Under the pieces are notes generated by a model that had not been told where the DNA came from, did not search any database, and saw only the letters and a list, made by a program, of their open reading frames with translations. A stretch of 37,502 nt of DNA. Source: Spirochaetota bacterium (GTDB lineage Bacteria > Spirochaetota > JAAYUW01 > JAOAHJ01). A program made the translations under genes and the position numbers. The DNA lies in NCBI GenBank assembly GCA_026415295.1, contig JAOAHJ010000037.1, positions 1 through 37,502 of the forward strand. Reading direction: 5' to 3'. Positions 16,947 through 25,657 of this stretch are shown here, piece by piece; the first letter of the stretch is position 1, and each line of letters starts with the position of its first letter.

Positions 16947-17780
16947 TTACTTGTTTATATAAATATCATTTTTAAATATGACTTTTTTAAAATATAATCC
17001 TTCAGGTGGGGCAAAAGAAAAATTAAAAGGTTTCTTGCCATTAATAAGAGATTCTTTAATTTTTATGAAAATCTCATTTTCATTATTTTGATTCTGGATT
17101 AATAAATTATATGCATATAGTGAACAACCAATTAATCCTCTTATTTGTTTATGTAAAAAAGATTTTCCTGATATTTGAATAAAGTAAAAAAAACCGCTTT
17201 TTGAAATTGTAGGAGAATTTATTTTTTTTATTATTATTGAGTAAATATATCTCCATTTATTTCTTTTTTCAGAACTTGTTGTATAAGCTTCAAAGTTATA
17301 ATATCCTTCAAATAATTTTAAAATATTCTTAAATTTAGTAATATCTATATCTAAAAGATTTGTATTATTATATAATCTTTCTCTATTAATAAAGTAAACT
17401 TTATTTGATAAAAATGGAGGTAGAAAATTGTCAATGTAAATTATATATAAATAGATTCTTTTTATTGCATCAAATCTGGGATTAAAATCTTCTTTGACTA
17501 GACAAGTTTTAACTGCTCTAATTTCTTTTGGTAAAATTGAATTTAATATTTTATTTATTGTATCAGGGTGAAAATATTTTTCAAGTTCGAATGAAATCGC
17601 ATTACCAAGTGAGTGTACTTTTGAATCAGTTCTACCAGCATATTGTAAAACATTTTTATAAGTTGGAATTGATCTTAAGGCTTTATTAATAAAATAAGCT
17701 ACACTTTTTTCATCTTTTTGTATTTGAAATCCATTAAAAATGGAACCATCATATTGGATATAAGTTAGATATTTTGCCAT
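16947..17780 (-). CDS. truA: tRNA pseudouridine(38-40) synthase
   Basis: TruA makes pseudouridine at positions 38-40 of the tRNA anticodon arm. The 277-residue protein begins with the family pattern YIQYDGSIFNGFQIQ and carries the catalytic Asp52 in AGRTDSKVHSLGN. Later regions include NPRFDAIKRIYLYII and FLHKQIRGLIG, then the C-terminal LINGKKPFNFSFAPPEGLYF. The usual GRTDxGVHA is slightly altered, with Lys for the Gly before Val. No ribosome-binding site is visible. It follows the DUF2225 gene by 19 bases. Confidence 0.95.
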   Translation of the reverse strand: MAKYLTYIQYDGSIFNGFQIQKDEKSVAYFINKALRSIPTYKNVLQYAGRTDSKVHSLGNAISFELEKYFHPDTINKILNSILPKEIRAVKTCLVKEDFNPRFDAIKRIYLYIIYIDNFLPPFLSNKVYFINRERLYNNTNLLDIDITKFKNILKLFEGYYNFEAYTTSSEKRNKWRYIYSIIIKKINSPTISKSGFFYFIQISGKSFLHKQIRGLIGCSLYAYNLLIQNQNNENEIFIKIKESLINGKKPFNFSFAPPEGLYFKKVIFKNDIYINK

Positions 17781-17799
17781 AAAAAATAATTAATAAACA

Positions 17800-18648
17800 T
17801 TATTTGTTTTGCAATTCTTTTTGTATTTCATTTAATCTATCATACATTGCTCTAGATTTATCAAGGAGAAAAACAGTTTTTTCTTTACTCGATTTTCCCA
17901 TACCAAAAACTTTTGAAATAATAATCTTCATTTTATCTATAGTTTTTATTTTTTCTTCGATATCTTTAATTTGATCAAGACCGAATTTTAAAAAAAGGTA
18001 AACATATATATAGAGAAAACCATTGAAACCAAAATCCTTATCAAGGTCAGGACCAAATTTAATTCTATCAAAAGCTTCTTTCCCTTTTTCAACTTTTTCA
18101 TAAGCTTCTTGAAATAATAAGTATGCTTTTTTATACATAATATTTAGTAAAGCACTGTATTTTTCATCTTTTGTTTCTTCATATAAATCATTTAGTAACC
18201 ATGAACATCTTAAAGCAGATAAGGCTTTTTTAGTAGATGGTGAAAAAGATTGAGGAAAAAAAGCATAAGAATAAATAGTCAAAATATAGCTTGCAATTCC
18301 TTCCTTGATAGTTCTTTCTTTTCTAAAATCTATATCATCGAATATTTCTTTTATAAAATCTATTCTTTTTTTTGTGTCGTTAATTAATAGATCTCTATTT
18401 TTTTGTGGAAAATCATCAAAATCTTGTGAATATGCAGCAAAAAAACATTTAGGGCAAACAGTAATTGGATATATAAGAGGATTTATTTTTCCAAATTTTT
18501 TTGTAGGATTATATATTCTTCTTAATTCATCTGTTAATTCACCAGCATTTAATCTTCCTCCCCCTGTAAGCATATTTTCCCTTTTAAATTTTTCTTCACA
18601 AATTGGACAAAGTATATCTTCTTTTGAAAAAAAAGAAATTTTAAGCAT
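17800..18648 (-). CDS. DUF2225 protein, probable metal-binding
   Basis: The 282-residue protein has a Cys-rich N-terminus: CPIC at about 14-17 followed by KFKRENMLTGGGRLNAGELTDELRRIYNP, then YPITVCPKCFFAAYSQDFDDF. This layout is that of DUF2225, a family of unknown function that I recall from Firmicutes and spirochaetes. The remainder is helical and resembles TPR-like pairs. The four cysteines suggest a bound zinc. AAGGATGG lies a few bases before the ATG. It sits between acpS and truA in a four-gene minus-strand run. Confidence 0.85.
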   Translation of the reverse strand: MLKISFFSKEDILCPICEEKFKRENMLTGGGRLNAGELTDELRRIYNPTKKFGKINPLIYPITVCPKCFFAAYSQDFDDFPQKNRDLLINDTKKRIDFIKEIFDDIDFRKERTIKEGIASYILTIYSYAFFPQSFSPSTKKALSALRCSWLLNDLYEETKDEKYSALLNIMYKKAYLLFQEAYEKVEKGKEAFDRIKFGPDLDKDFGFNGFLYIYVYLFLKFGLDQIKDIEEKIKTIDKMKIIISKVFGMGKSSKEKTVFLLDKSRAMYDRLNEIQKELQNK

Positions 18649-18682
18649 TTACCATCCTTTTTTATTTTTAAAAATAAATCAT

Positions 18683-19207
18683 TTAATTTTCAACTATAAC
18701 AATAGCAGTAGAATAATTTTTTTCATGAGAAATCGATAAATGAATTGTATTTTTATTAAATTCTTTTATTAAAGGCTCATGCAAAATAATTTTTGGAAAA
18801 TTTTCTTCTTGCATTATTTCTACACTTTTATAAGATACTCCATTGCCAAAACCTTTTTTAAGAGCTTTAACACATGCTTCTTTTGCTGCAAACCTGGAAG
18901 CAAAGTATTCAATAATATTTGCTTTTGTTAAACTATTTTTAATTTCATTTAGAGTATAGATTCTTAAAAGAAAATAAATATTTATATAAAAAAAAGCTTC
19001 TTTAAACTCTTTATTTATTAAATTAAAATTAAGTTTTTCATTTAAGTTTTTTGTATTGTTATTTAAAAATTTATCCTCTATGAGATTTATAAGCTCTTTT
19101 ATCTCTTTTTTTAATAAATAATTTTTTGTATTATTTTTGTTTTTTAATATATTATTTTTGATTCTATTATTTTGTACTATATCTATACCAATGCCAAATA
19201 TTTTCAT
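18683..19207 (-). CDS. acpS: Holo-[acyl-carrier-protein] synthase, with internal expansion
   Basis: AcpS attaches 4'-phosphopantetheine from coenzyme A to ACP. The metal-binding signature GIGIDIVQNNRI is at residues 5-16 and the second conserved stretch reads YFASRFAAKEACVKALKKGFGNG. The C-terminus has IHLSISHEKNYSTAIVIVE. At 174 residues it is about 50 longer than usual; an Asn/Lys/Leu-rich insertion occupies roughly 20-85, between the two halves of the active site. No clear Shine-Dalgarno sequence precedes the ATG. It leads the acpS-DUF2225-truA run. Confidence 0.92.
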   Translation of the reverse strand: MKIFGIGIDIVQNNRIKNNILKNKNNTKNYLLKKEIKELINLIEDKFLNNNTKNLNEKLNFNLINKEFKEAFFYINIYFLLRIYTLNEIKNSLTKANIIEYFASRFAAKEACVKALKKGFGNGVSYKSVEIMQEENFPKIILHEPLIKEFNKNTIHLSISHEKNYSTAIVIVEN

Positions 19208-19224
19208 AACATTTTATTTAATTA

Positions 19225-19253
19225 AATATATTTATAAATAAATTTTTTTTCAA
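19225..19253 (-). promoter_or_regulatory. Possible acpS promoter
   Basis: On the minus strand TTGAAA (19253-19248), 17-base spacer, TATATT (19230-19225). The predicted transcript would start about 12 bases before the acpS ATG. Confidence 0.35.
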
Positions 19254-19377
19254 GAAAATAATTGTAAAAATTATAAATTAATATAAATTAATATCAGTAA
19301 AGAAGTAATATTTGTTGGTTTTTTAATTATAAAATAATTAAAAAATTTTTAGCAAATTTTATTTTAGGAGATTAAAA

Positions 19378-21147
19378 ATGACAAAAATAAAGATCAATAA
19401 TTTTGTATTAGAGGTTGAAGATAATATAACTATATTAGAAGCTGCAAAAAAAATAGGAATAAAAATTCCAACTTTATGTTTTCATGAAGATTTAAAACCA
19501 TCAGGAAATTGTGGGTTATGTGTAGTTGAGCTTAAAGGTGGAAAAATGGTAAGGGCATGTTCAACTCCTGTATCCGAAGGTATGGATATAATAACAAATT
19601 CTCCATCCATATTATCTGCAAGGAAGACTGTGTTAGAATTGATTTTATCAAATCATCCAAATAATTGTCTTGAATGTATAAAAAATCAAAAGTGTGAATT
19701 ACAGAAAGCAGCGTATGAAATGAATATAATTGATACTAAATTTACTAAAATTTTAAGGCCTATAGTCGAAAAAGATACATCATCAAATGCTATAACCCTT
19801 TCTCCAGCTTATTGCATTCAGTGTGGTAGATGTGTAGAAGTTTGTCAAGTTATTCAAAATGTTCATGCTCTTGAATACTCTAATAGAGGATTTGATACAT
19901 TTGTAGGGCCAACTATGGAAAGAAAGTTAGAAGAATCAGAATGTGTTAAATGTGGACAATGTTCTTCTGTTTGTCCTGTTGGTGCTATTTATGAAAAAGA
20001 TGATTCTGAAAAAGTTTGGGAAGCTTTGTCAAATCCAGATCTTGTTCTTGTTGCACAAGAGGCACCAGCTGTTAGGGTTGCAATAGGTGAAGAATTTGGC
20101 TTTCCTGTTGGTACAAATGTCGTAAAAAAGATGTATACTGCTTTAAGAAGATTAGGATTTAAATATGTATTTGATACAAATTTCGGGGCTGATCTAACCA
20201 TTTGCGAAGAAGCTAAAGAGTTTGAAGAATGGTTTACAAAATGCCCTGAAAAATTACCATTAATTACAACTTGCTGCCCATCTTGGGTTGATTATCTTGA
20301 GAAATTTTTCTATGATTTAATTCCTCATTTTTCATCAGCAAAATCTCCCCATCAAATGTTAGGTGCGATGGTAAAAACTTATTGGGCAAAAAAAATGGGA
20401 ATCCTTCCTAACAAAATATTCCTTGTTTCAATTATGCCTTGTACAGCGAAAAAATATGAAATAGACAGAATTGATGATATGTATTCATCAGGTACAAAAG
20501 ATGTGAATGCAACTATAACTACAAGAGAATTCGCAAGAATGTTAAAAGTTGCAGGGATAGATCTTGCAAGTTTACCAGAATCTGAGGCTGATAACCCATT
20601 AGGGGGATATAGTGGTGCTGGTACTATATTTGGTGCTTCAGGTGGAGTTATGGAGGCAGCGTTAAGAACAGCTTATTTTTATTTGACTGGTAAGGAACTT
20701 GATTCCCCAGAAATTAAGTTTGTTAGAGGCATTGATGGAATAAAAGAAGGAGAGATAGATATTCTTGGTAAAAGAATAAGAATAGCTGTTGCTTCTGGTT
20801 TAGGTAATGTTGAAAAAATTTTAAACAAAGTGAGAGAGGCTAAAAGGAAAGGGGAGCCTACACCATATCATTTTATAGAAGTAATGGCTTGTAGGGGAGG
20901 GTGTGTAGGAGGAGGAGGTCAACCTTATGGTTCAACATTAAAAGTTAGGGAACAAAGGGCTAAAGGATTATATAATGAAGATGAAACTTTAACAATAAGG
21001 CAATCACACAATAATCCATCGATTAAAAAATTATATGAAGATTTTTTAGAAAAGCCAAACTCTCATATTGCTCATAAATATTTACATACTCATTATGTGC
21101 CAAGACCTCTATATAAAGGAGAGCATGATTCAGAATGGGTAGGATGA
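19378..21147 (+). CDS. hydA: [FeFe]-hydrogenase, HndD/HydA type with N-terminal electron-relay clusters
   Basis: The 589-residue protein interconverts protons and H2. Domains in order: [2Fe-2S] ferredoxin fold (C34, C45, C48, C61); a [4Fe-4S] site with one His (H93, C97, C100, C106); two [4Fe-4S] clusters (C146/C149/C152/C156 and C189/C192/C195/C199); and the H-cluster domain. The H-cluster motifs are TTCCPSW with C299 and C300, MPCTAKK with C355, and ACRGGCVGGGGQP with C504 and C508. C299 matches the proton-transfer cysteine of this family. The C-terminal HIAHKYLHTHY also fits HndD. TTTTAGGAG precedes the ATG. HydB/HydC partners and HydEFG maturases are not in this window, so electron donor and bifurcation are unknown. 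Confidence 0.96.
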   Translation: MTKIKINNFVLEVEDNITILEAAKKIGIKIPTLCFHEDLKPSGNCGLCVVELKGGKMVRACSTPVSEGMDIITNSPSILSARKTVLELILSNHPNNCLECIKNQKCELQKAAYEMNIIDTKFTKILRPIVEKDTSSNAITLSPAYCIQCGRCVEVCQVIQNVHALEYSNRGFDTFVGPTMERKLEESECVKCGQCSSVCPVGAIYEKDDSEKVWEALSNPDLVLVAQEAPAVRVAIGEEFGFPVGTNVVKKMYTALRRLGFKYVFDTNFGADLTICEEAKEFEEWFTKCPEKLPLITTCCPSWVDYLEKFFYDLIPHFSSAKSPHQMLGAMVKTYWAKKMGILPNKIFLVSIMPCTAKKYEIDRIDDMYSSGTKDVNATITTREFARMLKVAGIDLASLPESEADNPLGGYSGAGTIFGASGGVMEAALRTAYFYLTGKELDSPEIKFVRGIDGIKEGEIDILGKRIRIAVASGLGNVEKILNKVREAKRKGEPTPYHFIEVMACRGGCVGGGGQPYGSTLKVREQRAKGLYNEDETLTIRQSHNNPSIKKLYEDFLEKPNSHIAHKYLHTHYVPRPLYKGEHDSEWVG

Positions 21148-22361
21148 AAAATATTAAAATTAATAAGAAGTATATTAAAAATAAATTTTTAATTTATAAT
21201 ATTTATTTTATTTTTTTTATTAGTTTTATTTTTATATTTTCAAGTTGTAAAAAGAGAGAAGATCTATTTAGTTCTGATAATAATAAGAATAGAGAGATAT
21301 TTTCATATATAAAAGATATAAATTATGAGGTTATATATATTTTAAACGATATTAAATTTATTTATTCAAATGATTATGATGAAGGCCTTATATACAAAGG
21401 AATTATAAAAGCCCAATATAATTATAATTTCCCTTTAACAATTATAGAAAATAAAAATAAGAAAGAGTCAAGATTAATTGACTTAATAAGTAAAAATTTA
21501 AACTTACATATTCAAGATAAAGGAGAAATAATAATAGGTTGTAACCTTGACATGGATTTTGAACTTTTTGAATTTTTTCAAAAAAATAAAAATTTATATT
21601 TGTTAAATATTATAACTGATTCTCAGAAACTGGAAAGAGCTAATATATTTGATTATCAAGAAATAAAAAAGGAAAAGATAAATAATATTAGTATTATAAC
21701 ATTAGATTATAAAAGTTTAGGAAATTTTTTACAAATGTTTTTGAATTATCTATTTGAAAAAAGAATATTATTAATAAATATTGAAGGATTTCAAAATAAT
21801 TTTTCAGTTAATTTATTTTTTAATAAAGAAAAATTTTATAATTATGATTTTAAGAAAGGATTTGAAGAAAGTTATTTAAGTAATAACAAATTTTATATAT
21901 TTAAAACTTACGATATCAATCTAATTGATTTTAATAATTTAGATAGAAAAAAACTATTGGAATTATTTAGTTTTAATAAAAGGTGTTATATTAATATAAT
22001 AAATGAGGAATACTTAGATAAATTTATTAAATTTGTTGAAGAAGAAAATTTAAAAAATATTTTGTTTATTCCACTTTTTAGTAAAAGTATAGATGAAAAT
22101 CATATTAATTATATTCCTTTTTTATTTTATATAAATTGGATTAATGTAGTTTCAGATTTTTTTGACGAAATTATAAATTTTTCAATAAATTTAGGAAATG
22201 GAAACATAATTAATAAATATGAAAATAGTGAATTAAAAATTTTTCAAATTTTAAAAATAAATGAGAAATATTTAAATATTGTCCCAAATTACAATAGCTT
22301 AAATTATTTTTTTTCAGAAGAAAAATTTATTGAAAACTTTTTTATAAGCAATTTTTTTTGA
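21135..22361 (+). CDS. Lipoprotein of unknown function, possibly a distant periplasmic-binding-protein fold
   Basis: The 408-residue protein has a basic N-terminus, a hydrophobic stretch and a lipobox ending FIFSSC, so it should be lipid-anchored at the periplasm. The body alternates helices and short hydrophobic strands (GIIKAQYNYNFPLTIIEN, GEIIIGCNLDMDFELFEFF, RILLINIEGF, KNILFIPLF). This is weakly reminiscent of BMP/PnrA-type substrate-binding lipoproteins, but I cannot align it securely. It overlaps the hydrogenase end: ATG at 21135, or an ATGA overlap at 21144. AGGAG at 21117-21121 fits the first start better. A FecCD permease follows 38 bases downstream. Confidence 0.6.
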   Translation: MGRMKNIKINKKYIKNKFLIYNIYFIFFISFIFIFSSCKKREDLFSSDNNKNREIFSYIKDINYEVIYILNDIKFIYSNDYDEGLIYKGIIKAQYNYNFPLTIIENKNKKESRLIDLISKNLNLHIQDKGEIIIGCNLDMDFELFEFFQKNKNLYLLNIITDSQKLERANIFDYQEIKKEKINNISIITLDYKSLGNFLQMFLNYLFEKRILLINIEGFQNNFSVNLFFNKEKFYNYDFKKGFEESYLSNNKFYIFKTYDINLIDFNNLDRKKLLELFSFNKRCYINIINEEYLDKFIKFVEEENLKNILFIPLFSKSIDENHINYIPFLFYINWINVVSDFFDEIINFSINLGNGNIINKYENSELKIFQILKINEKYLNIVPNYNSLNYFFSEEKFIENFFISNFF

Positions 22362-22399
22362 AATATAATTTTTGTTGATACAATCTTTTTAATATATAA

Positions 22400-23410
22400 A
22401 TGAATATAAAAAATAGATTTATTTTAATTTTTGTAATATCGATCTTTGTTCTCTTTTTTATTTCATTTTTAAGAATATCAGTGGGAACTACTATTATAAA
22501 TATATTTAAAATTGATAAACATTCTCCAAGCTATATTATTGTGACTCAATTAAGGATTCCAAAATTATATAATGGTTTAATAATAGGTGGAACTTTAGCT
22601 CTATGTGGTTTGATTCTTCAAATATTATTAAGGAATCCACTTGCTGAACCATATACTTTAGGAATTTCATCTGGTGCATCTTTTGGTGCAGTATTTATTG
22701 TTTTCTTATCCATTCTATATAACAACAATAGACTTTTATCTTTTCTACCATTAGGAGCACTTATTGGAAGCTTTACAGTTGTTATATTTATTTTTATATT
22801 TATTATAAATTCAAAGTATTTTAATGTAAATACTTTAATACTTGCAGGAGTAATAATAAACTCTTTTTTCTCTTCGTTAATTGCTCTTTTTTTATCTTTA
22901 TTGTCAAATAAAACTCATATAGCTTTATCTTGGCTTATGGGCTATGTTCCTTCTTATACAAAAATATCTCCTCTTTTATTTTTGCTTATAATTTTGATTA
23001 CTTATTTTTTTATTTTATTTTATTGGAAAGAACTAGATATATTTTATTTACCAGACTCATATATTATAAATTTGGGAATTAATATAAAAAGAAAAAAACT
23101 CTTGTTAATATTACTTGCATCTTTTATAACCTCCATTGTTGTTTCTCAATCAGGTATAATAGGTTTTGTTGGCTTTATAACTCCACATTTTGTAAGAAAT
23201 ATATTGCCTGATCAAAATTTTAAAAGAATTTCAATTATTTCAATTTTATGGGGAGGAATAATTTTAGTCGTGTGTGATACCTTGGCTCAGTTTTTACCAT
23301 CTATATTTGGTTTAAATTCTGATATTCCTGTTGGAGTTATAACATCTTTAACTTGTTCTCCCATTTTTATTTTTTTGCTATTAAAAAAAAGTTCCAATAT
23401 TATTTATTAG
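22400..23410 (+). CDS. FecCD/BtuC-family ABC transporter permease
   Basis: The 336-residue integral membrane protein has the length and layout of importers for iron-siderophore, haem or cobalamin. Signatures are LRIPKLYNGLIIGGTLALCG, then LRNPLAEPYTLGISSGASFGAVF, and later SGIIGFVGFITPHFVRNILP and SDIPVGVITSLTCSPIFIFLLL. Nine to ten hydrophobic segments are visible. It lacks a neighbouring ATPase and a recognisable FecB/BtuF binding protein; the upstream lipoprotein could be the partner but shows no clear similarity. The substrate cannot be predicted. Confidence 0.93.
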   Translation: MNIKNRFILIFVISIFVLFFISFLRISVGTTIINIFKIDKHSPSYIIVTQLRIPKLYNGLIIGGTLALCGLILQILLRNPLAEPYTLGISSGASFGAVFIVFLSILYNNNRLLSFLPLGALIGSFTVVIFIFIFIINSKYFNVNTLILAGVIINSFFSSLIALFLSLLSNKTHIALSWLMGYVPSYTKISPLLFLLIILITYFFILFYWKELDIFYLPDSYIINLGINIKRKKLLLILLASFITSIVVSQSGIIGFVGFITPHFVRNILPDQNFKRISIISILWGGIILVVCDTLAQFLPSIFGLNSDIPVGVITSLTCSPIFIFLLLKKSSNIIY

Positions 23411-23441
23411 AAAAATTTAATTTTTTATTTAAAATTAATTT

Positions 23442-24800
23442 ATGAAAGTAATTAAAAAAAGAATAAATTATAAAAAAAAATTATATTCTAAAAAATTTAA
23501 TGTTATTAAAGAAAAAAGATTAAATAAATACTATTATTTAAATTCTCATTCTGTTATTATACCATTAAAAAATAGGTTTGATCTAACTTTAGAAGCAGTT
23601 GTTTCTGTATTGCTTCAAGATGTTTATTTTATAAAAATTATTTTAATAGATGATAACTCGAAAGAAAATTTTTATACTTATTTTCTAAGTAATATTTATA
23701 AGATAATATTATACAAAAAAAAAATTGAAAACTACTTAAAATTAATTTTAAAAAGAGATTTATTCTATATAAATATTGATAATATTTATTTTTATAAAAA
23801 TGATTTTCAACTAAAAAGATTAAAATCAAAATTTTTTGCAAAAAAGATTTATAATTTATTATTGCTAAATAGATACAAGTATTTAAAAAATAAATTTGAA
23901 TTAGGTGATTATAAAATTAAATATAAAAAAACTATTTTAATTAAAATACATAATAAAAAACAAAAAAAGTTATTTATAAGAAAGATTGTAATCTTAAGAC
24001 ATTCCGAAACTTTTTTTTCTGGTGTAGCGAAAAATAATGGGTTAAAATTTTCAAAGAGTAATTTTATCTCTTTTTTAGATTCTGATGATATTTATCTTCC
24101 ATCGAGATTAAAATTGGCTGAAAATTTTGTTAGAAAAATTAAAAATAGTAATGAGTTTGAAAATATTAATAAAGACACTTTTCATTTTGATAATTTAGAT
24201 AGGGATTTCATTATTTTACAGAATAAAGATTATTATTTGTATGATGATAAATTAATTAATTTAAATAAAAAACATTTCAAGATAGAAGGTAATATTTTTT
24301 TGGAATCAATAAAACAGAATAGAATTTCTATTCCTTCATTAACACTATCAAAAAAAACTCTTGATTTTATACAAAACTTTTTTAATGAAGAACCATTTTC
24401 AAATTTACCAGTTATGGAAGATTATTACTTTTTCTTAAAAATAACATTTTTATTCAATGTTTTTCTTCTTGATGAAAAATTAACTATTATTAGAAAGTGG
24501 ACTAATGTTGAATCTTTAACAAAAACATATGATAATTTTGAATTTTATAGATTACAAGGATTTTATAGATTTATTATAAAAATTTTAGTTATATTAGATA
24601 AATACAAAAGAGAAAGTAGATTTTGTAATAGATATTTATGTTTATATAGTTTAATTTCATCTAATAAGGATTTTATTTTAGATCAAATATTTTTTAAAAT
24701 TAAATGTTGGGTAATAGGTTCTATAAAAAGAGAAAAAATAGAGATGAATAATATTGTTAAATTTGTTATTTTAGTTCTGTTATTAGTTGATTTTTTTTAA
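23442..24800 (+). CDS. Family 2 glycosyltransferase with a large insertion
   Basis: The 452-residue protein has the GT-A start SVIIPLKNRFDLTLEAVVSVL (37-57) and IILIDDNS (66-73). After a gap comes GVAKNNGLKFSKSNFISFLDSDD (194-216), carrying the metal-binding DxD-like motif. Between the two lies an insertion of about 95 residues (85-180), almost all Lys, Tyr, Leu, Asn and Ile. Later residues include PVMEDYYFFLKI, consistent with the acceptor-side ED motif. The C-terminus is hydrophobic and may touch the membrane. It probably builds a surface glycan or lipid-linked sugar. It starts 31 bases after the permease; no ribosome-binding site is seen. Confidence 0.85.
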   Translation: MKVIKKRINYKKKLYSKKFNVIKEKRLNKYYYLNSHSVIIPLKNRFDLTLEAVVSVLLQDVYFIKIILIDDNSKENFYTYFLSNIYKIILYKKKIENYLKLILKRDLFYINIDNIYFYKNDFQLKRLKSKFFAKKIYNLLLLNRYKYLKNKFELGDYKIKYKKTILIKIHNKKQKKLFIRKIVILRHSETFFSGVAKNNGLKFSKSNFISFLDSDDIYLPSRLKLAENFVRKIKNSNEFENINKDTFHFDNLDRDFIILQNKDYYLYDDKLINLNKKHFKIEGNIFLESIKQNRISIPSLTLSKKTLDFIQNFFNEEPFSNLPVMEDYYFFLKITFLFNVFLLDEKLTIIRKWTNVESLTKTYDNFEFYRLQGFYRFIIKILVILDKYKRESRFCNRYLCLYSLISSNKDFILDQIFFKIKCWVIGSIKREKIEMNNIVKFVILVLLLVDFF

Positions 24801-24802
24801 CA

Positions 24803-24830
24803 TTGAATTATTATTTAAATATGGTATTTT
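24803..24830 (+). promoter_or_regulatory. Possible promoter of the lipoprotein/outer-membrane-protein pair
   Basis: TTGAAT (24803-24808), 16-base spacer, TATTTT (24825-24830) preceded by TGG, an extended -10 arrangement. A GGGGG ribosome-binding site follows before the ATG at 24884. Confidence 0.35.
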
Positions 24831-24883
24831 TTATAACTAATTTTTAGAAACGAATTTTATTTATTAAAATATAGGGGGTTTTT

Positions 24884-25612
24884 ATGTTAAAAAAATCTAT
24901 AATTTTAGTGGGAATATTAAGTTTATTTTTGATTTATTCTTGTAATTTTAATATATTCAGACCTAAAAATTTAGGAGATATTGTTAAAAATTTACCCAAA
25001 GAAGAACAATTAAGTATTGCAGAAGAGGCTTTGGGAAATGTACAATCTCCATCAGAAGCAGCTTCAATAAGGGATTCTTTAATTCAAAGTTGGAGTTCTG
25101 ATTTAAGTAATGGAGCTCAAACTGAACAGGAAGCTCAAGCAGCATATTTAATAGCTCAAGCTACTGTTTTATCAGATCCAATACTTTTTGAAGCATATAA
25201 TCTAATACAACAACTTGCAAGTGGACAAAGTGTTAATGGTAATTCACTTGGTAGTTTTTTTAGTAATCTGTCAAATGATCCAAATGCTTTAGAAAATGCA
25301 ATTGCTGCAATATCAAATGCTGCAACATATTTAAACTATGCTGCAGAATATAATCAAAATAGTTCACAACTTAATCCAGGAATGCAAATATTAAATGCTT
25401 TATTTAATATAATTAAACATGTTGATAGTCAAATCCCACAGGGACAATGGACTAATGAAACTGTAGTTCAGAATGCTTTCAATAGTATAGATTTCAGTAA
25501 TCCTGCTAGTGGAGCATTGCAAGATGCAAAGGATTCCTTACAAGCTATAATTAATTCTCCAAATGTTTCTGATAGTTTAAAACAGATAGCACAATCACTT
25601 TTGGGTTTATAG
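24884..25612 (+). CDS. Lipoprotein, unknown function, paired with outer-membrane protein
   Basis: The 242-residue protein has a lipoprotein signal peptide with lipobox LIYSC at about 16-20. The mature part is predicted helical, rich in Ala, Ser, Gln and Asn, and low in Lys. It contains SLGSFFSNLSNDPNALENAI and ends QIAQSLLGL. This composition differs clearly from most proteins here and fits a secreted, possibly abundant protein. A strong AGGGGG precedes the ATG. The barrel gene follows 45 bases downstream with its own AAGGAG, and a terminator closes the unit. I recognise no family. Confidence 0.8.
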   Translation: MLKKSIILVGILSLFLIYSCNFNIFRPKNLGDIVKNLPKEEQLSIAEEALGNVQSPSEAASIRDSLIQSWSSDLSNGAQTEQEAQAAYLIAQATVLSDPILFEAYNLIQQLASGQSVNGNSLGSFFSNLSNDPNALENAIAAISNAATYLNYAAEYNQNSSQLNPGMQILNALFNIIKHVDSQIPQGQWTNETVVQNAFNSIDFSNPASGALQDAKDSLQAIINSPNVSDSLKQIAQSLLGL

Positions 25613-25657
25613 AAAGCATAGTTTTTTCAAATATTAAAAATAGTTAAGGAGAATATT

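Noticed and set aside
18305-18739. 144-codon plus-strand frame over DUF2225 and acpS
   Set aside because: Antisense to two recognised genes including their conserved motifs.
25613-25657. Frameshift or missing gene between lipoprotein and barrel protein
   Set aside because: The 45-base gap contains only a leader with AAGGAG; both frames are intact.
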